Assembly: GCF_000760735.1 (NCBI RefSeq)
Contig: NZ_JMEX01000007.1
Coordinates: 124,001-188,000 of the forward strand
Direction of reading: 5' to 3'
From: Rhodococcoides fascians A44A
Lineage (GTDB): Bacteria; Actinomycetota; Actinomycetes; Mycobacteriales; Mycobacteriaceae
Length of the DNA stretch: 64,000 nucleotides
The translations under genes and the position numbers were made by a program. Positions 36,845 to 47,500 of the stretch are shown piece after piece (the first letter of the stretch is position 1; every line of letters starts with the position of its first letter). The notes under the pieces were generated by a model. It made no database searches and was not told the DNA's origin. It saw nothing but the letters and a program-made list of their open reading frames with translations.

Positions 36845-39800
36845 CTAGGTGTTCTCGAAACGGCTAACGAACTCCGCATAGGCAATGCGCATATCCCGTT
36901 CGCGTTCGACGAACGCGAACGGCGCACGATACGTGTATGAGACTTCGCTCCCGGGATGCGTCTCAACCCGCTCGAACCCTTCGGTCGGCTGCCCCAATTT
37001 TCGCCACGCTTGCAGTACGCCTGTCGGCACAATGCGCCCGTTGTCGTCGAAGGCCACCTGTTTGCGGTCGTAACCTGCGAGCACTGGAAACTGTGTGCGA
37101 TAGATCGTACAGAGTTCCTCGGCAGTGATCCCGAGCGAGATTGCGACAAGGACATCAATCTCCAACAATGCTTGCCTACGCAGGAGGGCCCGGCGGAGCG
37201 GGACGCCCGGTGACCAAGTCGGCTCAGGCGCGGCGAGGGGCCACTCCATCAATACGGGATGCGTATCGGTCCACGAGTCCTCAAGAAAGTCGTAGTGCCA
37301 CGAGGCAGAGAACAACTCCGCATAAGCATCTGTTAGGCAGTGCAGACGAAGAGCTCGTAGGACGAGAGCGTTGCGTGCCGCTGCGTCGTCCGCGAACGGC
37401 ATACGCTCGGCGACGTTGGCCCGAATGTTGGACTTTGGCGCAGATCTGACGCTGAAATCGGAAAGGAGGCTGGACATGAAGGCGTTTGCCAGCGGGATAA
37501 CCGTGATATCAGAGTCCGGTGCGCCCGCGGAGTAAATGCCGTCGACGTGGGCAGCGCCGGGTGGAATGATCGCGGGAATCAGAGTGCGCTCCCCGGTGTT
37601 GGCAGCTTGGTTACGCCACGCAACCCTGTAGAACTGGCGTGCCGAAACTGAATTCTCTGATTCGGTTTGCCAACGGGTATAGGCGGCGTCATAGCGGGAC
37701 CGGTCTCCCATGGGTTTATAGGACGTAATTGGGACGGCGTCAGCGGGGAGGGACTCCAGGTCGACTGAGGTCCAGTCGAGGTGATTTCGCATCGTCTCAT
37801 TGGGGCTCTTGTAAAACGGGTTCCCGACATAGAGGTGAGGTCCCTGGAGAATTACGTCGTCCCATGAATCCGCCCGCCCCCAGCGGGCGCTGTAGTACCC
37901 CTTTGCCTTCGTCGCATTATTTTCCATCCAGCCCAGCGAGAACTGGAGATTCAATGTCTCGATACGCGAGGCCGCAGCAAGCTTGGCTAGGACGTCGGCA
38001 GACGCGCGATTGACGGAGTAGACCATCCGGGATTGGTCGACTGGGGTGCCTGCCTCCTCAAGTGCGGCGTGCCACGTGCCAAGAGTTTCGATTGTGACAT
38101 AGACCAGACGGCCGGAGTGCGGCCGCAGGTCCCAGTTTCCGTCGGGGTCTTTGATTCCCGGCTCGGTGCCTGAACCGTCATGTTTAAGTGACCGTTCGGC
38201 GGTGTCGGGGTGATATAGCGACGCTGCCTGGACGAAACTCGGCGATCGATGGCTTCCATAGACGTTGACGCCGAAGCGGCGCTGGTTCTGAATCTCGAAG
38301 AGTTTCAGCTCGTTGATGAACTGCCAGTGACGGCGCAGCCGGCGGTAGGTCTCGGCGCGCAGGCGGCCGGCCTTCTCGTCAGTGAAGTGCGACTCGAGAT
38401 GAATGAGACCAACCGAGCCTGTTGATTTGGCATTTCGCCAGGTCAGTTCCATGAAGCAGCGATAGAGGTCCGCCCGAAGTCCGATCTGCAAGGGATAGAG
38501 CTGGGGAGACGATAATGCTGCGCGCACGGCCAAGGTTTCGGTGATGGAATCCAAAACGAAGTCGCGCATCCCAGGTAGGTTCAACGCAATCTCGACATGC
38601 TCAGCGTCCTCGCTTTGAGTCGACTTTGCCTTAAGTTGCCACCAAGGGTCGCCCTCGGCTAGCAGCTCATCGATATTGACATCCGGCCGAACCCACGGCG
38701 GATTTCCGGCCTGCAGGTCGAACCCGCCGCGCGCGAAAACGGGCGCGAAGTCAAGTTCCCAGTGGAAGAAGCCCTGCGTGTCAGCAATGCCGGCAGCGAC
38801 CGTCAGCCAGGGGAAGCCGTCGAGCGCCTTCTCGATCGGCAGGGCCTGCGCGAACGTCCTGTCGGTGTCCTCCGCTACATCCAACTCCTGCCAGTTCACG
38901 TCACCGGCGAGGCTGGTCTGACCGTACTTCTCGAACTTCCCGGCCTTCGGCGGCACACCCAGAATCGCTTCCAGGCCACCCACCCACTGATCCCAATCCG
39001 GCGGCTCGATCTCCGTGGTCAGCGGCCAAGACCAGATCGCGCACCACGCATCCATCGCCCGGCGCAGCCGGCGATACGCGCCGTCCTCGTCGTGCAGCAC
39101 CCGCTCGATCTGCTCGCGCGTCACCGCGGACGTGTGGTCCACCGCCTCCGAACCCCACACTTGAATGTCACGTCGGATCTCCGACTCCGCGATCGTCAAC
39201 CTGCGAAGTGTGAACTCCCACAGCGTTTCTACCCGCTGTGTGATCGCGGTGAGGCGCTTCGTGATGTCCTTGCTCGGCGACTTGCGGATCTCGTTGCGCC
39301 ACAGTCGCAACTTCTCACGCTTGTCCGGTGCGTACGTCTTGGCCTCGGCAGTGTCGATCACCGCGCACCAACCCTCCGACGGCAGCAGGAAGTGATGGAT
39401 GCCGGCGCCGATCTCCTCGCCGATCGGCACGTCCTTCGCCGGGGTCTTGAGCCACTGCTTCTTCGTAAGCAGAGTCGGTGCGTACACCGTGCGGCGTGCA
39501 CCGATCAGCGAGTTGCCGCGACGGAGATGCAGACCGAACCACGGGGCCTGCAGGCCGGCGACCATGGTGTCGAGCCACAGCGAGATCTCCGCCAGCTCGA
39601 CGGCGGTGGCGTTGAGGTCCACCCCGTACACCTGGTGAAGCGCGATGTGAGCCTTGACCTTCTGCAACTCCACTGAGTACTGGTCAGCGTCGATCAGCTC
39701 GCCGAGGTCTTCCTGCTTGCGCTTGAGGTACTCGGCGGCGAGCTGGCGGACCGCCTCGATTGCGAACGCGCCTGACCCCAGCGCGGGCTCGCAGATCGTC

Positions 39801-41470
39801 AACTCGAGAATCTGTTGCGGTGTGGTCCGCTCGTCGTTCTGGTCCAGCAGTTCCTCGAGTGCCTGCGAGACAACGAACTTCGTCAATACCTCGGGGGTGT
39901 AGTACGAGGCCGACTGCTGGCGCTCGCGGCCGGCTAGCCGAAACACGAACGCGCCCCGGCGATGTAGAACCGGTTTTTCTTCGCCGGTTGCCTCGTCGAC
40001 CGCGCGCACGAAGTCCTTCTCGTCCAGGTGGTCGGAGCGGTCCACCGGAACTACCCACGAACCTTTCTCCGGGTCCCCGTTCTTCGCGACCTCGTACAGG
40101 TCTTCCTCAGCGAAGAACCCGGTGTAGCTCATTAGGCCCTCGTACACCGCGCCGAGCTGGTTGATGCCCAATTCCGCGTAGGAAATGAAACCGCGGTCGG
40201 CGCCCTTGCGCCCCTTGGATTCTTTCGACAAAAGCAGGTGTTCGAGCACACGCTGCGTGGCCTCGTTGCCGAGACTCACCTCGTCGATCAGTGCGGTCGA
40301 AGCGGGGGAGAACAGATCCGCGCGCAGCGGTTGGAATTCGAGCCCCGGCGCGGGGTCGTCGGGGTTGTCGTCGCGGACGGCCGGGGTGTGGCCGCGGTCG
40401 ACGAGGCGGAACAGAGTCGCCAGCGACTCGTACAGATGCGTGCCGGTGCGCGCCTGCGCCGACACCAGTTCCGTGAGCGTCAGCTCGCGCATCCGATCGA
40501 GACCGTAGCCCTCCTCGTACTCCGCGGCGCCAGTCGGCAGCACCCGCATCTCCGGGGACGCCTCTGCATACAGCAAAAACAGGATCCGGTACAGGAACCG
40601 TAGCGAATGCTTCGCGAGATCCTGCCCGTCGATTCCGTCAAGGGTCAGGCCCTTTTCGCACCGCCGCTGGACTACCTCGTTGGCGATGATCTCGATGGAC
40701 AGCCGGATGCCTTCGCGCAGATCCTTCGACACTCCGACGGTGTGCTTGACCGAGTCCTCCAGCACCCGCGTCCACCAGATGTTGCCGTCCGCGTCCGGCA
40801 CCAGGGCCTGCTTACCGAACATTGCGGCGACGCGGTCGATCTCGCCGCCCCTTGCCTCGTGTCGGCGCTCGGTGACGACGAGCAGATCGACAGCGAGGTA
40901 GCGACCTTCAGCCCAGCGCTCGCCCTCGGCGAGCAGCAGCCACTGGCCGGCCTGTACCAGGACGAAACTCGGCGGCACGTCCGAACGGAACGCTGCAGAG
41001 ATAGCCTTAGATGCGGACTCGATCGGCTTGCCGTCCTCGATGGCCGGGGTGACAAGCAGGCCGGTGTCGGGATCGAGAAGGTCCTCGATCGATGTGACCG
41101 GAAGAGCCCTCAAAAACAGCACACTCGCGATGCCGTCGAGCTTCGCATCGGGGATCTCCAACTCGGAACCCGCGCGCTCGGCTGTGAACGTGGCCAGGGT
41201 CGCCGGGTAGCCGAACGTGGCACGTGTCAGGGCGTGGGCCTCGCTTGCAGAGTCCGGGTTCTCCGCCAGCCCGGCGAGCGCGGTCTGCAGATCTTTCGTC
41301 GCAGCGAGTAGGTCGTCGCGGACCGTCGCCCGGCCCTCTTTCTTCTCTGCGTCCCACATTTTGCGGAGCTCGAGCACCTTGCCGTGGAACGACTCTTTGA
41401 CCGAGTCGGTGGTGAAGTAGTGCTCGCTGATCCAGTCTTCGCCGATGACGATGGAGTCGAAGGAAGCCAC
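36845..41470 (-). CDS. Large N6-adenine DNA methyltransferase (DrmMI/PglX-like)
   Basis: A 1541-residue protein. The AdoMet-binding motif I is EPALGSGAF (561-569) and the catalytic motif IV is NPPW (923-926), with a long insert between them as in Eco57I-type and PglX-type enzymes. The N-terminal 500 residues and the C-terminal region probably recognise DNA. In DISARM and BREX such enzymes mark self DNA, and no restriction endonuclease is fused here. The GTG start is 2 nt after the SNF2 helicase stop. The target site cannot be read from sequence. BREX core genes (pglZ, brxC) are absent, so DISARM-like marking is the better reading. Confidence 0.86.
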   Translation of the reverse strand: MASFDSIVIGEDWISEHYFTTDSVKESFHGKVLELRKMWDAEKKEGRATVRDDLLAATKDLQTALAGLAENPDSASEAHALTRATFGYPATLATFTAERAGSELEIPDAKLDGIASVLFLRALPVTSIEDLLDPDTGLLVTPAIEDGKPIESASKAISAAFRSDVPPSFVLVQAGQWLLLAEGERWAEGRYLAVDLLVVTERRHEARGGEIDRVAAMFGKQALVPDADGNIWWTRVLEDSVKHTVGVSKDLREGIRLSIEIIANEVVQRRCEKGLTLDGIDGQDLAKHSLRFLYRILFLLYAEASPEMRVLPTGAAEYEEGYGLDRMRELTLTELVSAQARTGTHLYESLATLFRLVDRGHTPAVRDDNPDDPAPGLEFQPLRADLFSPASTALIDEVSLGNEATQRVLEHLLLSKESKGRKGADRGFISYAELGINQLGAVYEGLMSYTGFFAEEDLYEVAKNGDPEKGSWVVPVDRSDHLDEKDFVRAVDEATGEEKPVLHRRGAFVFRLAGRERQQSASYYTPEVLTKFVVSQALEELLDQNDERTTPQQILELTICEPALGSGAFAIEAVRQLAAEYLKRKQEDLGELIDADQYSVELQKVKAHIALHQVYGVDLNATAVELAEISLWLDTMVAGLQAPWFGLHLRRGNSLIGARRTVYAPTLLTKKQWLKTPAKDVPIGEEIGAGIHHFLLPSEGWCAVIDTAEAKTYAPDKREKLRLWRNEIRKSPSKDITKRLTAITQRVETLWEFTLRRLTIAESEIRRDIQVWGSEAVDHTSAVTREQIERVLHDEDGAYRRLRRAMDAWCAIWSWPLTTEIEPPDWDQWVGGLEAILGVPPKAGKFEKYGQTSLAGDVNWQELDVAEDTDRTFAQALPIEKALDGFPWLTVAAGIADTQGFFHWELDFAPVFARGGFDLQAGNPPWVRPDVNIDELLAEGDPWWQLKAKSTQSEDAEHVEIALNLPGMRDFVLDSITETLAVRAALSSPQLYPLQIGLRADLYRCFMELTWRNAKSTGSVGLIHLESHFTDEKAGRLRAETYRRLRRHWQFINELKLFEIQNQRRFGVNVYGSHRSPSFVQAASLYHPDTAERSLKHDGSGTEPGIKDPDGNWDLRPHSGRLVYVTIETLGTWHAALEEAGTPVDQSRMVYSVNRASADVLAKLAAASRIETLNLQFSLGWMENNATKAKGYYSARWGRADSWDDVILQGPHLYVGNPFYKSPNETMRNHLDWTSVDLESLPADAVPITSYKPMGDRSRYDAAYTRWQTESENSVSARQFYRVAWRNQAANTGERTLIPAIIPPGAAHVDGIYSAGAPDSDITVIPLANAFMSSLLSDFSVRSAPKSNIRANVAERMPFADDAAARNALVLRALRLHCLTDAYAELFSASWHYDFLEDSWTDTHPVLMEWPLAAPEPTWSPGVPLRRALLRRQALLEIDVLVAISLGITAEELCTIYRTQFPVLAGYDRKQVAFDDNGRIVPTGVLQAWRKLGQPTEGFERVETHPGSEVSYTYRAPFAFVERERDMRIAYAEFVSRFENT

Positions 41471-41472
41471 GA

Positions 41473-44469
41473 CTACTGGTCCTTTCCGTTGGCGGGGACG
41501 ATGAGGAGCAATGGTCGCACCAACTGCTGTGTGGGAGCGAGGGATTCGGCGAGCCGCTGCTCCTCTGCGATCCGTCGGGACAGGGAATCGACTTTCTTGC
41601 GTTGGCTACCGAACAGTTCGAGTTGCTCGGCACCCGAGTGCCAACGGTGTGCGCGTCGCCGCCACCTGTCCAGCCGCTCGGTCGCAGCGGACTCCTGGGC
41701 GTCGAGCACGATCTGCATCGCCGTCGTCGCCTCGTCCACGGCGATTGGCACAAGCGCTCGGTACCGATCGGCGTCGGCTACCGGGCCCGGATTCGCCGAC
41801 CCCGGCCGTAGCCCCGTGTCGGCGGTGAGGAAGTCGAGATCCGCGCGCGTCGCTACGAGACAGAAGGCTGGGTTGTTTGGATTGGGGAATTCAGCGGTCG
41901 AGAACACTCGCGAGATTAGTTGTCCACGCCGGTTCATCAACGTGCCCATCAGCAGCACTGTCGGCGAGTCGACGTCACCTCGGATGACAAAGATTTGGTT
42001 GCGGCCTAGCGCGCTTAACGCGCGGTCGCTCGCCCAGTCCAGCACCGGATGCAGCGGGCCCAGGTAGTGCGCCTCCGGCCACGTCGTACCCGACACACCC
42101 TTACCTTCCTTGGCTGCGGCGAGCTGGGCGTTGCCGACTTCCGGAGAGGTCGCGAGGGTAAGGCGTTCGAGCACCTTTCCGTGCTGGAGATAGTTCTGCG
42201 GCAGCTGTCCGAGTCGCTGGCGCAGATCCCTCGGAGGCGTCAGCTCCGCGACAGCGTGGTTCGCATGAACGGTCCAGCCGATGCCGCCGGCCTCGATGCT
42301 CGCGTGCGGTACGTCGTTGAATGCGGCCTTGAGCGCCTCGTCGAGGTAGGTTAGGTCGTCGGCGTAGAGGCTCTGCCGCGGCGCCTGCGGTAGAGCGGCG
42401 TCCGGGGCATCGTCGGCGGTCTCTTCCAGGTCGAACTGAGCGAAGAATGCGTCCAGGTCGTCGCCGGCGGCCACGTCGTCGACGTCGCGGATCTGCTCGT
42501 CGAGGGTGGACTTGCCGATGAGGACGTCGCGGATCGCGTTCTCTTCGTCGGACACCGAATGCTTGCCCATCAACGACGCGACGTCGCCGAGGGTGCCGTG
42601 CGCCTGGTTCTCGCGTTCCAAGAGCCGCGACAGCACCCGGAGATCGCCGGAGAAGTCCGAATCAGATGGTTCGAGGATCAGCGACGAGATTACCGGCGGA
42701 TGCTGTTGCCCGTATCGGTCGACGCGGCCGTTGCGCTGCTCGATCCGGATCAACGACCACGGGATGTCGAAGTGGATCAAGTGGTGGCACTGCGCGTGAA
42801 GGTTGACGCCTTCAGACGCGACATCACCGGTTACCAATACCCGTATCGGAGAGGTTTGCAGCTTGAAGTTGTCTACGATCTCCTGCTGTTCGACGTCGGA
42901 AAGTCCGCCGTGCAGCATCGCAACGTTTTCGGCCTTGAGACCCAATGTCTTCGGCAAATGTTCCTTCAGCCATCGCAGCGTCGCCACGCGCTCTGCGAAT
43001 ACCACTGCGCGGGTCGACGACTTCGCCCCAACTCCGATGTCCTTCAGCCGTACCACCAAAGCGGCTTGCTTGCCGGCCGACTCGTTCAGGGCTTGCGTGT
43101 TCAGCTCGTCCAGGGTTGTTAGGGCGGCTAGCTCGTGCGACTGAGCTGGAGTGCCGGCGTCGAGCTTGGCGCGGCGCTGCTTGATCGACTCCGCAAGCGC
43201 AGCGGGGGAGGAGAGGAACGCTTTCGCCAGAGTCCACGGGAACAATGCCTTGGTCTCACCTGAATACGGAGAACCTCCGTTGGTGGGATGGAGCCATACC
43301 TGGGAGAGCTCTCGAGCAACAGCGTCTTCCGCTACGGACGGTTTGACGAGCTTGTGGACTGGTTCTGCACGCTCGGCCCAGTCGCTGCCGACCTCCGCCG
43401 CGACTTCGGGGTGATGTCGGTGGCGGCGTATGAGTAGTGAGGCGACATCTTCCTTGGTGAACGTGCCGTCCGGCGCGACCGCCGTTGGGTCGAGCAGTCG
43501 AAGCAGCTCCGCGAAGGACTCTTCCTTGCCGTTGTGCGGCGTCGCCGACGCGAGAATCAGTGCCTCGGTATTCGGGGCCAGAACACGGGCCAGCTCGTTG
43601 TTCTGTGTGCCGACGTTCGTCAGGTTGTGCGACTCGTCGATCACCACCGCGTCCCAGTGCTGCCGCTGTAGGTGCGCCTTGTAGCGAGGACTCTTCAGGG
43701 TGTCGATCGAGATGATCGCCCGCTTGAAGTATGTGAATGGGTTACGTGTCGCTGGCAGCTTCTGTCGCACCTTCTGGATGCCCGCCGAATCCAGCCGCAC
43801 GAACGGCAACGCAAACCGGCACCACAGCTCGTGTTGCATCTGCTCGAGAACGTGCTTCGGCGTGACGATCAAGATGCGCTCGCCGCGGCCTCGCCGAACG
43901 AGCTCGGACAAGATCATGCCGATTTCAAGGGTCTTGCCAAGACCTACCGCGTCCGCGATCAGGATGCGCGGCCGAATGTGCTTTGGATCGAGCGCCTTCG
44001 CAACTGCGGCTCGCTGATACCCGAGCGAGTCCGCAAGCATTTGCGTTGACACCGTCAAAGTCTGGTCGCCATAGGGGAAGGGAGTCTTTCTCAACAGCGA
44101 CTCCAGCCACAGCCGAGAGTCACGGTAGCCCGACGACGCATCGGCGACCACCTCGGCGTCCCGCGGGTCCTGCACCTCGATCCGGTCAAGGCTGGAGTAG
44201 AACGTCGCCGTCGTGTCCTTCACCAACTCAGTCAGGCCACGGACCTTGACCAACCAACCGTCCGAGCCCTGCTCAGCGGACGTGACCAGCCACTCTTCGT
44301 CACGTACCACCACGATCGATCCTGGGGCGACGTTCAGTTCGGCGATCGGTGCAGAAATCGTGCGGCCCTCCGAGTAATTGTGTGTGCTAGGAAACGTTAT
44401 CGTCCGGTCAGAGCGATGTGTAACGAAGCCAGCTTGTACCGCGTGCCGTGTCATTCGCGTGAATGACAT
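41473..44469 (-). CDS. SNF2-family helicase (DrmD-like)
   Basis: Up to 998 residues. Walker A reads GLGKT (176-180), the Walker B box is DESH (278-281), the SATPH motif follows, and motif VI is RNGRVDRYGQ. The layout (N-terminal PGSIVVVRDEEWLV segment, SNF2 core, long C-terminal extension) fits DrmD of class 1 DISARM. The ATG at 44469 has no good ribosome binding site, and the island palindrome lies inside its first codons. A GTG at 44313 has AGGA six bases upstream, would keep the conserved RDEEWLV segment, and places the palindrome 137 nt upstream, close to the spacing at the other two copies. I keep the longer form but doubt it. Confidence 0.85.
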   Translation of the reverse strand: MSFTRMTRHAVQAGFVTHRSDRTITFPSTHNYSEGRTISAPIAELNVAPGSIVVVRDEEWLVTSAEQGSDGWLVKVRGLTELVKDTTATFYSSLDRIEVQDPRDAEVVADASSGYRDSRLWLESLLRKTPFPYGDQTLTVSTQMLADSLGYQRAAVAKALDPKHIRPRILIADAVGLGKTLEIGMILSELVRRGRGERILIVTPKHVLEQMQHELWCRFALPFVRLDSAGIQKVRQKLPATRNPFTYFKRAIISIDTLKSPRYKAHLQRQHWDAVVIDESHNLTNVGTQNNELARVLAPNTEALILASATPHNGKEESFAELLRLLDPTAVAPDGTFTKEDVASLLIRRHRHHPEVAAEVGSDWAERAEPVHKLVKPSVAEDAVARELSQVWLHPTNGGSPYSGETKALFPWTLAKAFLSSPAALAESIKQRRAKLDAGTPAQSHELAALTTLDELNTQALNESAGKQAALVVRLKDIGVGAKSSTRAVVFAERVATLRWLKEHLPKTLGLKAENVAMLHGGLSDVEQQEIVDNFKLQTSPIRVLVTGDVASEGVNLHAQCHHLIHFDIPWSLIRIEQRNGRVDRYGQQHPPVISSLILEPSDSDFSGDLRVLSRLLERENQAHGTLGDVASLMGKHSVSDEENAIRDVLIGKSTLDEQIRDVDDVAAGDDLDAFFAQFDLEETADDAPDAALPQAPRQSLYADDLTYLDEALKAAFNDVPHASIEAGGIGWTVHANHAVAELTPPRDLRQRLGQLPQNYLQHGKVLERLTLATSPEVGNAQLAAAKEGKGVSGTTWPEAHYLGPLHPVLDWASDRALSALGRNQIFVIRGDVDSPTVLLMGTLMNRRGQLISRVFSTAEFPNPNNPAFCLVATRADLDFLTADTGLRPGSANPGPVADADRYRALVPIAVDEATTAMQIVLDAQESAATERLDRWRRRAHRWHSGAEQLELFGSQRKKVDSLSRRIAEEQRLAESLAPTQQLVRPLLLIVPANGKDQ
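44451..44466. promoter_or_regulatory. Island operator, copy B
   Basis: TCATTC-GCGT-GAATGA has perfect 6-bp arms, 74 nt before the GTG of the 1135-residue gene and at the 5' end of the divergent SNF2 helicase gene. It differs from copy A at one central base only. Confidence 0.75.
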
Positions 44470-44540
44470 CTGAGAGTTTCGATCACCTTACTGTCAGGGG
44501 CCTGTGGCACAGTCGAGATTCGGACATTGGGAGGAGTGTC

Positions 44541-47500
44541 GTGGGAACGTTCCTGAAGGACCAGGCGGACGACGAAGAGTTTCGTATCCGTCAGGGCCTC
44601 AAGAAAGTGGGCCTGTTCTTCGAGTTCAATCTTGACGAGGACGAGCTGCGACGATGCCAAGAGCTGTTCGGTCGCATTGCTGTTCACGACATTCGAGTAG
44701 GCAACTCCTCCCGGCTCATCGAGCGATATCCAGCGCTCACCCTGGCCACCCTGGTCGGGCATGCAGGATTGGCTTACGATCAGGGCCGCTACTGGGAAAG
44801 TTTCTGGGACGAGATCGGCCTCGAACGGGACCATGACTTCGAAAACGCACTTCGGAGAGCCCTCGCCACGATCCTCAAAAAGTTCGAACTTCGAGATTTC
44901 CCAGAATTCAGCGGCCGCAACTACGTCATGACAATGGCGATGCACGCCGGAATCCCGGTGCGGTGCCTCGGTGACCTGGTCGAGACCATCGAGGGACACA
45001 TCCGGCAGGGCCGCGACGCAACCGGCGCAGCGCTGCTCGAATGGATGACCGCACCGGGCATGGACCTCAGAATGAACCGCCTCGATGTGCCAGTTCGCAA
45101 CTTCCTGAAGTACGGCGGGGACATCGCCGTGGACGTCCTCGACCGGATCATCGACTTTCTCGCGTACACGCTGGAGCACCCCGATACCTGGAACGACCTC
45201 GAACTCGACACTTCCACCACGGGGTTGCCCAGCGTCCTCCTCAGCGGACTGATCGAGCACTTGCACGAACGGCCGTTTCTAGCGGCCGAAGACGGAGTTG
45301 CGGCGCCACGCGGGATACGCCAGCGTCGCATTCCGCTTATCAGTTTTTCGGTGCAGGATGACGAGGTCCTCATCGACGTCCCGTACCCAGACAACGGCGC
45401 AGACGAACCGTGGAAGCTCACCGTCAGCGGAAGTACCCGCGACGTGTACGCGGAGAGTGGATGGGGTGTCGACGACGGTGAACACCCGCCGACCCCCGCG
45501 GCCATTACAGCTCCAGCCCGCGAGGTGTTGCTCGTACACGAGGCGTCCGGAGCCAACCACAACGTTCCGGTCTTTGACTCCGCTGATCCGCTGTTGCTCT
45601 TCACAGTCGACGGCAGATTGCTGCGGCGTTCTGCAACCCTGCCTCGGGGCCTCGTTCTTGCGTTGCATCCACGAGACGCGCAGGTCACCGACGCTGTGGC
45701 GAATACGGCCGTTCGCGTGGTCGACGATCCGAGGGTCCCGTCCGGGTGGACCGGATGGCGCGTCGAAACTGTTGATCTGACAGGGCACGACTCGATCCTG
45801 TTACGGCGCAGCGGCCGCCCGGACGGTCCCGTGCGAGGTGTTCGGTCGCTTGGCTCGCCTAGCTTTGTGCCCTCCGAACCTATCCCCGGTCTGTTCACCC
45901 CGAACGGGCTACGCGTACACGCCGAGCGACCCAGCGTGGATTTGCCGGCGTATGTCGGGGCCGAGCCGGTGCTGTGGCGGGTTCGTGCGCGCAGGTCTGG
46001 CGAAAGGGAGTGGCTGGTCGACTGTGAGTGGGAGTCCGGTACGGAGGAAACGACACTCGACCCCTTCGACGGTGTAGAGCCGGGCCTGCTTGGCCTATTC
46101 GAAATCGAAGCAGGTAGTGGACACGGCCTGAACCAACTGTTCACAATTTTGTTGGCCGAAGGCATCGGAGTCGATCACGGAGGTACTTTCCGTCCTCCAG
46201 TCAGCGGCGGTCTAGTCGCGAGCGTGACCGAGGTGACGTCCGAGCACGGCCTGATCGTCGACACGACCAGTCTCGCGTTTCTTGTCTCCGATCGGGAGCA
46301 CGAAATTCGCGTGCGCTCCGGCGATCGTGCCCAGAAGCTAATCGTTCGGCCACCGTACGCGGAGACGCGCATCGACAAGGTCGGCACACCCACACAGTGG
46401 CGCACTTCGCCGCGCGCGCTGAGCACGCAGGATCTCGAAGAACATGCAGTCATCGCGGTTCGAGTTCCCGGTGCGGTCCGCGCGACCGTTGTGCTGCTCG
46501 ACAATCGCGAGCAGCCCGTACAGCATGAAGCTCCGGATACCCCGTCGGAGAATGTTTTTCAGGTATCTACACGGCGATTCGTCGATACCGCTCGTAGAGT
46601 GGGCGTCTGCAAGCTGGTCGCATTCGTCGATGATGAGGCCGGTACGAGCCACCGAATCGCGATCGCTGATGTGCGTCCCTCCCGTTTGTGCGAAGGGGTC
46701 CGACTCGACGGTTCGGGATTGGTCTTCGACAAGCTCGCCGACATCGAAGACCCAGGTGTGTGGGTGTGGGCTGCAACCGCGCCTTGGCAGCCAGTTTCGA
46801 GGATCGCCATAAGCGGCAACACGGCCGTACTTCCGAATGGGCTTCAGAACTCAGGGGACCTCCTCGTCACCGTCTTCGCCGACGACCCATTCGCTGTCAT
46901 TACCCGCCCCACTCGACCCGACCGCGATGCGCTCCGAGTGACGCAGCCTGGTTGGATGCACGACACCGATCCGGGTCTCGACGGGTTGGCCCGGTTTTTG
47001 TCGGGGTCCGGTGAACCGCCCTTGATGCGACGGGCAACGGATGGCGCATGGGCAGCCCTAGCGATGCTGCCGTGGGACTCGTCGGATCCCACTTCGGAGC
47101 GAACACGAGGTGGGTTGCTTCGGATCATTGGTCGGCATCCCCGTGCTGCGTTGGAGGCGTTGGGTAGCAGCACCATTCCTCAGAACGAGATGATGCCATT
47201 GCTTATTCGGACTCAGCTCATCGACCGCCCGTTCTCGTCGAACGACACCCTCAACGACCTGCACGCGAACGCCTGGGTAGGCTGCATGATCGAAATCTCG
47301 GACTTGCAGTCGCTACGTGATCGTGGCCGTGCAGTGGCGGGAGAAAGGGCGGAGACTCTGGCCTACCTCGAGACTCAGGGTGGGCAACAGCTGATGGAAT
47401 TGCTACGGCAAGGGAAAATGAGCGACCCCCGCTCAGGGGTGTTCGATCCAAATGTCCTCACAGTCCACGGAATGACGCAGGAACAGGTCGAGGGTCTGTT

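Noticed and set aside
30325-44469. Canonical class 1 DISARM with drmA, drmB and drmC as separate genes
   Set aside because: The helicase and DUF1998 are one chain and no phospholipase D (HKD motif) protein is present.
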